Positions 54,185-64,000 of a DNA stretch of 64,000 nt are shown one piece after another. The stretch comes from Sorex araneus (lineage: Eukaryota > Chordata > Mammalia > Eulipotyphla > Soricidae), in assembly GCF_027595985.1 (NCBI RefSeq), contig NC_073304.1, positions 139,673,211 through 139,737,210 of the forward strand, in the 5' to 3' direction. How positions within the stretch are numbered: the first letter of the stretch is position 1; each line of letters starts with the position of its first letter. A program made the position numbers and the translations under genes. The notes below the pieces were generated by a model. That model was not told the DNA's origin and made no database searches. It saw only the letters and a program-made list of their open reading frames with translations.

Positions 54185-56189
54185 GGTCCTTCACCTCTTT
54201 AAGCTGATTCTGAGCTACTTGATTTTCCCAGGCACAACTGTGAATGGGATTTTTTTTCTTTTTAAGTTACCTCTTTCTTCTCTTTCAGAGAAGCCTTTTA
54301 GTTTTTCCCCATTGAGAATAATGCTTGCTGTTGGCTTGTGGTAAATGACTGACTATATTGAGGAAAGTTTTTTCAACTCTCATTTTGTTGAGGGTTTTTT
54401 ATCATGAACAGGTGCTGGATTTGGTCAAATGCTTTCTCTGAATCTATTGATATGAACATTTTTTTTTCTTTTATTGATATGGTGTATTATGTTGATTAAC
54501 TTTCCAATATTAAACCATCCTTGCATTCCCAGGATGAATCCCAGTTGGTCGTGGTGTATGATCTTTTTGATGAGTTGTTGGATTCTATTTGCTAGTATTT
54601 TGTTGAGGATCCTTGCATCTGTGTTCATCAGGGATATCGGCCTGTCATTTTTTTTTTTTTTTTTGGTGATGTCTCTGCTTATCAAGATGATATGCTTCAT
54701 AGAAACTGGGAGTGTTTCTGTTTTCTTCAGTTTCCTAGAAAAGCTTGGGAAGGATGAGCAGTAGGTCCTCTGTAAAGGTTTGAAAGAATTCACTAGTGAA
54801 TCCATCTGGACCTGGGTTTTGTTTTGGGGAAGAGTTTTGCTTATTTCAATTTTGTTGATAGTGATAAATCTGTTCAGGTATTTCAGATCTTCTTGGTTCA
54901 GCATTGGGAGTTTATAGGAACCCAGGAATTTATCGTGTCTTTAAGTTTCTCTTGTTTCATGGTATAAAGATTCTCAAAAGAATTTCTGTGGTTTTTGTTG
55001 TGATATCCCCCTTTCATTCCAGGTTCATTTTTTTACATTCTCTCTCTCTCTTTCTCTCTGTGTCTCTCTCTGTCTCTCTCTTTCTCCTTGTGAGTCTTGT
55101 TAGTGGTTTGTCAAATCTTGTTTATTTTCTCCAAGAACCAGCTCTTTGTTTCGTTGATTTTTTTTGTTGTTATTTTTTGGATTCCAGTTTGCTAATTTCT
55201 GCTGTAAATTTTATTATTTCCTTCCTCGTGCCCAGTTGGGATCTTTTAGTCATTTTCTAAAATCTTGAGCTGTGAAGTCAGGTCATTGATGTGGGCCTAA
55301 CTTCCTCCTGATGAGTGCTTGCGGAGCTATACACTTTCCTCGTAGCACTGCTTCTGCTGTGTCCCACACACTCTGGTATCTTTTGTCCTCATTCTCATTC
55401 ATCAGAAATCTTTTGATTTCTTTTTTGACCACTACTTTTCATTAGTGAGCTGTTTAATTTCTAGTTTGATTTGATTATACATATCTGTGTATGATTAAAT
55501 TCTATTTTCAGTGCATCATAGTCTGAGAAGATAGTTGATACAATTTTTATCCTCTTGATTTTATGGAGATATGTTTTGTGGCCCAACATGTGGTCCGTTT
55601 TAGAGAATGTCCCATGTGCCTTAGAGAAGAATGTCTATTCAGCTTCAGGAACATGAAAAGCCCTGCATATATCTACTACCCCCTCTCTTTCATTTCTTCC
55701 TTCAAAGCCAGATTTCCTTCCTGAGTTTTAGCCACACTGATTTATCAAGAGGTAATAAATTGGTGTTGAAGTCTTCAAGTACTATTGTATTGCTATGAGT
55801 GTCCTCCTTGAAGTCTTTTCGAAGTTGTAAGTTTTTTGCTGGTCCCCATCGGGTGTCTGCATGTTTAGGGGTGTAATTTCTTCTTGATGTACATATCCTT
55901 TGATTATTAAGACACGGCCTTTGCTGTCTCTTAGAACTGTTTTCAGCCTGATATCAATGTTGTTGGATACTAGTGTAGCTACCCTGTCCTTTCTGTAGGA
56001 GTAATTTGCTTGATGAATTGTTTTCTTTTGACTTAGTCTGTGTTTGCTTTGACTATTCAAATGTGTTTCTTGTAGGCAATGATGGATTCATTTTAAAATC
56101 CATTTTGCTATTCTGTGTCTCCTAATTGGTGCATTTTAGACTACTGACATTGAGAGAGATTATTGTTATGAATTTTGGATTCAATTTTT

Positions 56190-56388
56190 CATTTTTAATT
56201 GTTTTTAATTTTTAATTTCTTTTGCATTTTTGGGTCATACCCAGCAATGCTCGGGGGTTTCTCCTGGTTCTGCACTCAGGAGTTACTCTTGGCAGTGCTT
56301 GGGGATATCAAATGCCGGGAATTGAACCCTGGTCAGCCACGTGCAAGGCAAACTCCTCTCCTTACTCACTGTACTATTGCTCCGACCC
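56190..56388 (-). mobile_element. SINE-1 nested in L1, antisense
   Basis: A moderately diverged full-length copy with a 14-bp target duplication TGGATTCAATTTTT (56176-56189 and 56389-56402). Confidence 0.92.
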
Positions 56389-57246
56389 TGGATTCAATTT
56401 TTTAATCCATTTTCTCACCCGGTGTCTCTTAATTGGTGCATTTAAACTGACATTGAGAGAGAGAGAGATTATTGTTATGGTCTTTTTTGTTTGGTTATCT
56501 TTCTATAGAAGTTTGGTGTGTTTGTGGCTTTGTCTTGCATTAAAGTGTCCTTCGATTCTTTCAAAATTGGTTTTGAGTCTATGAAGTTTCTGAGCTGTTG
56601 TTTATCCATGAAGTTATATATCATTCCTTTGATTCTGAATGAGTCTTGCTGGGTAAAGTAAAGTATTCTTGGTGAGGTCTTCATTTCATTAAGTTTTTTT
56701 TTTTTTTTAATGTATTCCACCACTGACTTCGGGTCTGGATGGTCTCATTCGATAGGTTTGTTATGCATATTAGGAATGATCCTTTGTATGTTATTCCTTT
56801 TTTGATCTTGTTGCTTTCAGTATGGTATCTCTGTTGTTTTCATCATCTGATTAGGATATGTCTTGGAGTGTCTATAAGTTTTCTTTTAATTGGTACCCTT
56901 TGGGATTCCTGAATCTGGGTGTCTGTATTGTCCAGTTCTGGGAACTTTTTAGCAGTTATGTCTTTAACTGTTACTTCCTCATTGGGTTGCCTTTCTGTCC
57001 CTTGAGGACACTGATGATACTTATGTACTTCCTCTTGAATTTTTTTCATAGTTCTCTTGTCTGCCCTTGAGTTATTTTGAGGTCTTTTTTTGTCTTTGCT
57101 GTTGCCTGGAGATTTTCTGCATCTTCAAGCCCACTGATTCTATTGTTGAGGGCATCCATTGAGTTTTTTTCTTATTTTATTTACCAAATTTTTTAGTACT
57201 GACATTTATGCTATAATTTTCTTTTTCTTTCTTTTTTTAAAAAATA

Positions 57247-57335
57247 TTTTATGGGGGCTGGAGTGATAGCACAGCGGGTAGGGCGTTTGCCTTGCACACA
57301 GCCCACCCGGGTTCGATTCCCATCATTCCCATCAT
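57247..57335 (+). mobile_element. SINE head, sense, 3' part missing
   Basis: The tRNA-like head with A box (GATAGCACAGCGGG) and B box (GGGTTCGATTCCC), then a short CCATCATT repeat and a break. The body is absent. Confidence 0.85.
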
Positions 57336-57695
57336 TCCACTGCAGGCTTGCTTGCTTGTTCACAGGAAAGTTCCTTTCTGAGGGTATAGACACAGGAAGG
57401 CTTTCGATGAGGTGCCTGCACTAGGAAAGTTTCTTCTACCAGGGTTGTTAAGCATGGAGAGGGTGTCCATGTTCCAAGTTTTCCTTCTGAAGTGTGCCTA
57501 ATTTGCCACAGATGTGCCTGGAAGTGCTTCTCCAGCCCTGGGACTTTGACTCAAGAACTATCTGATTATATTGTAATCTTATGCTGCTTGATGGGCTGTC
57601 GATTAAGAGATACAATGACCCATTGAGATAGAGCTTTATTGGCTACTGAGTAATAAGTCGCCAGAGATCTCAGTGGAAGCTGCCAAGGCAAGGAT
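57336..57695. other. Unclassified sequence, possibly LTR-like (left part)
   Basis: This sequence is continuous with 59293-59520 once the L1 at 57696-59282 is removed. GCCAGAGATCTCAGTGGAA here resembles GCCAGAGATCTTGGTGGAA in the right part, and TTTATT near 57630 and 59400 could be antisense poly(A) signals. The identity is uncertain. Confidence 0.35.
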
Positions 57696-59282
57696 TTTTT
57701 TTTTTCCCCTAAATTTTATTTTCTGCCTTTTTTTTTTAAAATTTTTTATTGAGTTACCATGTGGAAAGTTACAAAGTTTTCAGGTTTAAATCTCAGTTAT
57801 ACAATGCTCGAATACCCATCCCTTCACCAGTGCTCATATTCCACCACCAAGAGTCCCAGTATAGCTCCACCCCGCCCCCCCACACCCCTAACCTCCCCAC
57901 CCTTAGTGCCCCCCCCCCCGCCTGTGTAACTAATAAATTTCACTTTACTTTCACTTTGATTGCATACAATATTTCAGCAAAACTCACTATTATTGTTTGG
58001 AGAGTCTCTCCCCTAAAGTCAGACCTGCTGAAAAGGAAGCATTAGATAATTTGTTTTCCATTGCTGAGGATGAAGAGGTATGAGGTCGAGTGACCACACT
58101 TAGCGGCCTCTCAGTTTTGGGTTTCTGCAATTTAGTATTTTAGTAACTAAGTCCAGAGAGATATCTGCCAGAAGTTGCATCGTTGCCAACTTGTACTTCT
58201 CAGTTACATTATATTCCACATATGAGTGCAATCTTTCTATGTCTGTCTCTTTCTTTTTGACTCATTTCACTCAACATGATACTTTCCATGTTGATCCATT
58301 TATATGCAAATTTCATGACTTCATGTTTTCTGACAGCTACATAGTATTCCATTGTGTAGATGTACCAGAGTTTCTTTAACCAGTCATCTGTTTTGGGGCA
58401 CTCTGGTTTTTTCCAGATTCTGGCTATTGTAAACAGTGCTGCAATGAACATAGAAATACATATGCCATCTCTACTATACCGTTTTGCCTCTCCGGGATAT
58501 ATTCCCAGGAGTGGTATTGCTGGGTCAAATGGAAGCTCAATTTCTAATTTTTTTTTTTTTTTTGCTTTTTGGGTCACACCTGGCAATGCACAGGGGTCAC
58601 TCCTGGCTCTGCACTTAGAAATTACTCCTGGCGGTGCTCAGGGGACCATATGGGATGCTGGGATTTGAACCCGGGTCGGACACGTGCAAGGCAAATGCCC
58701 TACCCGCTGTGCTATCGCTCCAGCCCCACAATTTCTAATTTTTTGAGAATCGTCCATATTGTTTTCCAAAAGGGCTGAACCAGTCGGCATTCCCACCAGC
58801 AGTGAAGAAGAGTCCCTTTCTCCCCGAATCCACGCCAACACCGGTTGCTTTTGTTTTTTGGGATGTGGGCCAGTCTCTGTGGTGTGAGATGATATCTCAT
58901 GGTTGTTTTGATCTGCATTTCCCTGATGCTTAGTGATGTGGAACATTTTCTCATGTGCCTCTGAGCCATTCGGATATCTTCTTTAGGAAAGCTTCTGTTC
59001 ATTTCAACACCCCATTTTTTGATCGGGTTGGCAGTTTTCTTCTTGTGGAGTTCAACCAGTGCATTGTATATCCTTGTTATCAACCCTTTATCGGATGGGT
59101 ACTGCATAAATATCCTTTCCCATTCTGTAGATTGTCTTTGTACTTTGGTCACTGTTTCTCTTGAGGTGCAGAAGCTTCTTAGTTTGAGATAGTCCCATTC
59201 ATTTATCTCTGTTTTCACTTGCTTGGCCAGTGGCGTGTCAGCTTTGAAGATACCTTTGGCTTCAATGTCGTGGAGGGTTTTG
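57696..59282 (-). mobile_element. 5'-truncated L1 with the long-type 3' UTR, antisense
   Basis: Flanked by AGGCAAGGAT (57686-57695 and 59283-59292). On the minus strand it has the ORF2 C-terminal third, including KWGVEMNRSFPKEDIRMAQR and the Cys-rich knuckle, then a ~470-bp 3' UTR (57730-58195). That 3' UTR is the one also found on the ORF-less elements at 1076, 29014 and 53385. A SINE is nested in ORF2. Confidence 0.88.
58553..58728 (-). mobile_element. SINE-1 nested in L1, antisense
   Basis: A young copy with target duplication CAATTTCTAATTTTT (from 58538 and 58729). Confidence 0.94.
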
Positions 59283-59292
59283 AGGCAAGGAT

Positions 59293-59522
59293 CTTAAGTG
59301 GCCAGAGATCTTGGTGGAATCTCTAGATGTTAAGTGGCCACAAGTCTGAGCTTAGCAATCGACTGAGTCACACTTAGACAGGACAGATTTTTCAAGGTTT
59401 TATTCACACACCCAAACACACTCATGCAAAGGACTCAGTGCTGAGGGCACTCATACAAGGAATTCAGCGCTGAGGGTTCACAAGCCTAACATACTTGGAA
59501 CCTCGATTGCCCTGCAGGAGAG
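59293..59522. other. Unclassified sequence, possibly LTR-like (right part)
   Basis: It continues 57336-57695. It contains short repeats (GGACTCAGTGCTGAGGGCAC and GGAATTCAGCGCTGAGGG) and an antisense-type AATAAA (TTTTATTCACACACC). Confidence 0.4.
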
Positions 59523-60758
59523 TTTTTTAAAAAATTTTTTTAAATTTTTATTTCATTTTTTATTTTTAATTTTTGTTATTGAATCACTGTGAGTGATAGT
59601 TACAAAGTTTTTAAGTTTAAGTTTTAGTCATACAATGATTGAACCCCCATCCCTCCACCAGTGTACATTTTCCAGCAATGTCCCCAGTCTCCGTCTCCCC
59701 CACCCTCATCCCACCCCTCCCCTGCCTCTGTGGCTGACAGTTTCCCTCTTACTCTCACTCTGCTTATGGGCATTATGGTTTGCAATACAGAGAGGCTATC
59801 ATGTTTGGTCCTTTATCTACTTTCAGTACACCTTTTCCATCCCAAGTGATCCCTCCAACCATCATTGACTTAGTGATCCCTTCTCTGTCCCAGCTGCCTT
59901 CTTCCCAGCTCATGAGACAGGCTTCCAGCCATGGAGCAATTTTCCTGGCCCTGTGTCTATTGTCCTTGGGTGTCCGTCTCATTATGATATTTTATATTCC
60001 ACAAGTGAGTGCAGTCCTATGTCCGTCCATCTCTTTTCTGACTCACTTCACAGTACATGATACTCTCCATGTCCATTCACTTATAAGCAAATTTTATGAC
60101 TTCATCTTTCCTAACAGCTGCATAGTATTCCATTGTGTAGATGTACCAAAGTTTCTTTAACCAGTCATCTGTTCTCGGCACTCGGGTTGTTTTAAGATTC
60201 TGGCTATTGTGAACAGTGCTGCAATGAACATACAGGTGCAGATGTCGTTTCAATGTGATTTTTTTCACCCTTGGGATATATTCCCAGAAGTGGTATTGCT
60301 GGGTCAAATGGGAACTCAATTTCTAGTTTTTTTGAGAAACTTTCATATTGTTCTCCAAAAAGCCTGGACCAGTCAACATTCCCACCAACAGTGAAGGAGA
60401 GTCCCTTTCTCCCCACATTCACACTAACACTGGTTGCTTTTGTTTTTTTGGATTTGTGCCAGTCTCTGAGGTGTGAGGTGATATTGTTGTTTTGATTTGC
60501 ATCTCCCTGATGATTAGTGATCTAGAGCATTTTTTCACGTGCCTTTTGGCCATTTGTATTTCTTTTTTTGAGGAAGCTTCTGTTTATTCTCCCCATTTTT
60601 CGATGGGGCTGGAGAGCTTTTTCTTGTACAGTTCTACTAATTGTACAGTTCTACTAATGTCTTGTATATCACAGATACTAACCCCTTATCTGATGGGTAT
60701 TGGGTAAATATTTCTTCCCATTTCATTTTCTCTCTGTATTTTGGTCACTGTTTCTTTT

Positions 60759-60884
60759 TTTTTTTTTCCTTTTTGGGTCACACTCGTCGATGCTCAGGGG
60801 TTACTCCTGGCTTTGCGCTCAGGAATCATGGTTGGCCGAGTGCAAGGCTGATGCCCTCCTTGCTGTGCTGTCGCTCCAGCCCCT
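60759..60884 (-). mobile_element. SINE-1 with internal deletion, nested in L1
   Basis: Flanked by GTCACTGTTTCTTTT (60744-60758 and 60885-60899). About 50 bp around the CCATATGG region are missing. Confidence 0.92.
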
Positions 60885-60982
60885 GTCACTGTTTCTTTTG
60901 AAGTGCAGAAGCTTCTTAGTTTGAGGTAGTCCAATTTGTTTATGTTTGTTTCCACTTGCTTGGTCAGTGCTGTTTCATTTTT

Positions 60983-62696
60983 ATTTATTTTTTTAAATTT
61001 AAATTTTATTGAATCACCATGTGGAGGGTTACATAGTTCTCAGGATTATGTCAGTTATACAATACTCAAACACCCTTCCCTTCACCCGTGCCCATATTCC
61101 ATCACCAACCACCCCATTATACCTCCCGCCCCCTCCCGCCCCCCCAGTCCCCGCCCTTGTAAGTGATAAGTTTCACTTCGTTTACGCTTTATCTTGGTTA
61201 CAGTCCATGTTTCAACACATAACTCACTATTGTTGCTAGGGTTTCCCCCCAAAAAAGAAAAGACAGTCCCACTGTCAAGGAAGCATTTGATGGCTCTCCA
61301 TTGCTGAGAATGTAGAGATATTAAGTCCCGCTGTTTGTTACATAACTGTTCTATTTTTTTTCCCCCCTCGTCCCGCGCCACCGAGATCACGCCTGTTTAG
61401 TAATCACCACGCTGCCTGACAAAGGGAAAACAAACCAAAAAAGATGGTAATTTCTCGTCATCAGCCGGCGTGGGGCTCTGGCTTAGTTGATAGTCTGGTA
61501 GAATGTCTGCAAGCAGTTTCTGGAACCAAAAGTAATATGCTGGTATCAGCCCCGGCTCGAGATTCCACCAGCGTCCCGCTGTTCCAAGTACATACTAATT
61601 TATTCCCTTGTATCCCATTCCCACGCCACCAGGTCTGTGTCAGCTTAATGGACATCATACTATGGTTAACGCGTTTCTTCCCGAGAAAGAAGGATATTTC
61701 TTCTCAGCCGGCGTGGGGATATGGCTTAGTTCAGTCTATAGAGATGGCTACCACTTTGGTAGCCTTCAATATTTCAGCAAAAGACTTACTATTCTTGTTA
61801 GGATTTCCCACCAAAGTCCGACCCGTTAAAAGGGAACCATTTCATATTGGTGATGATTAAATGACAATAGGTTGCGTGGCCATGGCAGCGGCCTCGCGGC
61901 TTTGAATTTCTGTATGAAGTCCAGGGAAAGTACAGCCAGAAATTACAAGTCGCTACAAACTTTAACTCTATTATGGTCCCCCCAAAGTCCAACCCATTAC
62001 AAAGGAACCATTTCATATTGCTGATGATTAGATGACATTAGGCTGCCGCGGCCACGCGGTTTTGGGTTTCTATATAAAGTCCAGGGAAAATTCTGCCTAA
62101 AATTCTATCGCTACAATCTTTTACCCTTCAACAAAAAACTTAGTACTATTGTTTGGAGTTTCCCCCCATGTTAAGCCCTGCCAAAAAGGAACATTTACAC
62201 GTTGCTGACAATCAAGAGAGATTAGGTCGCGCGATAGCAGCCGCGCGGTTTTGGATTTCTATATGAAGTCCAGGGAAAATTCTTTTGGTAATTGCATCAC
62301 TCGCTGGCAGCGCCTGGGCCAGAAGCTCCGAGCACACATTTTGGAGGCATTTTGGGGGCGCCGCTCGTGTCCAAAGTGGTTCAGTTGCCTCTGGGGTTGA
62401 TCTCGCGCGGGGCCGGAAAGGAGCGTCCCCACATGGCTCTGTGCTTAAATGTTGGCTGGCACAGGGCGGATCTGGAAGTCCCGCCCATCGGCTTTCCCGG
62501 GCTTCCTGTAGAGTCTAAAAACCGGCTATTGCCCCGCTGCGTTCAAAAAGAAAGAGTTGAGAGAGAAAAGACCATACCCTGGCAGCGCCTGGGCCAGAAG
62601 CTCCGAGCACACAGTTTGGAGGTATTTTGGGGGCGCCACTCGTGTCCAAAGCGGTTCAGTTGCCTCCGGGGTCGATCTCGCGCGGGGCCGGAAAGG
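60983..62696 (-). mobile_element. Complete ORF-less L1-derived element with 275-bp monomers
   Basis: A 1,714-bp antisense insertion in L1 ORF2 with a perfect 18-bp target duplication CAGTGCTGTTTCATTTTT (60965-60982 and 62697-62714). It has an A-rich 3' end and L1-type 3' UTR (61000-61350), a middle part shared with 8480-9100, a CpG-rich 5' end with 62306-62421 repeated at 62581-62696 (period 275), and repeated internal blocks (GTTTTGGATTTCT and AAAGTCCAGGGAAA, three to four times). No long coding frame is present. Both ends are defined, so this is the reference copy of its class here. Confidence 0.9.
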
Positions 62697-63064
62697 CAGT
62701 GCTGTTTCATTTTTAAAGATGCTTTTGGCTTCAGTGTTATGGTGGGTTCCGCCTACACTTTCCTCCGTATACCTTATGGATTCATGTCTGATATTGAGGT
62801 CTTTAATCTACTTTGATCTGACTTTTGTGCCTGGCATTAGACAGAGGTCAGAATTATTTTTTGCAGGTAGCTGTCCAGTGTTCCCAAAACCACTTGTTGA
62901 AGAGGCTTTCCTTGTTCCACTTCACATTTCTTGCTCCTTTGTCAAAGATTAGTGGTCGTATATTTGAGAGTCTGTGACACTGTGACAGAATATTCAACTC
63001 TGTTCCATTGGTATGTGGATCTGTTTCTAGTCCAATACTATGCTGTTTTAATTACTATTGCTTT

Positions 63065-63799
<735 letters not shown>

Positions 63800-63808
63800 T
63801 TAAACCCT

Positions 63809-64000
63809 ATGCCCTTCTGCCTATGTGCCTGGGGACATGCTTGTGTGTCTGGGTGCCCCCTGCCAGGTGCATTCTCACAGCCTTGAGCAAGCAAGGGACG
63901 GGACAGAAGTGAAACAGAGTGGTTGAAATCATTCTTGTTCTCTGTGGCCAGGTGTCTGGGCCCCGGGGTCTGGCATGCTTTTCTAACTAGATTGCAACTC
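63809..64000. other. Non-repetitive end of the window
   Basis: No exon or repeat is recognised; it is still within DTD1 intron 3. Confidence 0.4.

Larger units (their letters stand above)
50916..57195 (-). mobile_element. Old L1, antisense, interrupted by five insertions
   Basis: On the minus strand it runs from ORF1 (56440-57195; fragments such as ILIRWYQLK-like RRM end, KQQLRNFIDSKP) through ORF2 endonuclease (55300-56110), RT and linker (53080-54900) to the ORF2 C-terminus (50916-51767). The final part of ORF2 and its own 3' UTR are missing at the left. Many frameshifts and stops show that it is old. Insertions: SINEs at 51780, 51963 and 56190, the solo LTR at 52394 and the L1-derived element at 53385. 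Confidence 0.9.

Noticed and set aside
62285..62952. Open frames of 130-174 codons in the monomer array
   Set aside because: The translations repeat with the 275-bp monomer and show no protein motif; they reflect GC-rich repeated DNA.

Overview
This window is mammalian nuclear DNA, most likely from a red-toothed shrew (Sorex, Eulipotyphla). The evidence is inferential. One conserved vertebrate gene is split by GT-AG introns, a CpG-island promoter is present, and the sequence is saturated with tRNA-headed SINEs that I recognise as the soricid SOR type, plus L1 elements and L1-derived elements. There are no prokaryotic features, CRISPR arrays or operons.

The only host protein-coding gene I can support is DTD1 (D-aminoacyl-tRNA deacylase 1), on the + strand. 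The CpG island is at about 4780-5560, and coding exons lie at 5020-5062, 15192-15282 and 18822-19057. Together they encode residues 1-123 plus the first base of codon 124. The remaining exons must lie beyond 64000, so everything from 19058 onward is DTD1 intron 3. The first 4.8 kb is 5' flank made of SINEs, L1 fragments and simple repeats.

Intron content: introns 1 and 2 carry many SINEs, two MIR-like fragments and a composite L1-derived insertion at 8.1-10.8 kb whose target site is present three times. Intron 3 contains a possible LTR-like purine-rich block (20.6-21.66 kb), many young SINEs, a full-length but disabled L1 (38937-44849, with target-site duplication, ORF1 and ORF2) and older antisense L1s at 50.9-57.2, 57.7-59.3 and 59.5-63.8 kb. 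These L1s have been hit by further insertions: a 686-bp solo LTR (52394-53079), ORF-less L1 derivatives, SINEs and a processed RPL9 pseudogene (63065-63771).

The most interesting recurring pattern is a set of ORF-less elements with an L1-type 3' UTR and poly(A), joined to a GC-richer 5' part. In six of them the 5' part is built of tandem monomers (periods about 275-390 bp); a seventh is a compact 481-bp version. Several have their own target-site duplications of up to 18 bp. They look like internally deleted, non-autonomous L1 derivatives with monomeric promoters, comparable in layout to rodent L1 monomers. I found no new gene system; the novelty here is in retroelement architecture and nesting order.
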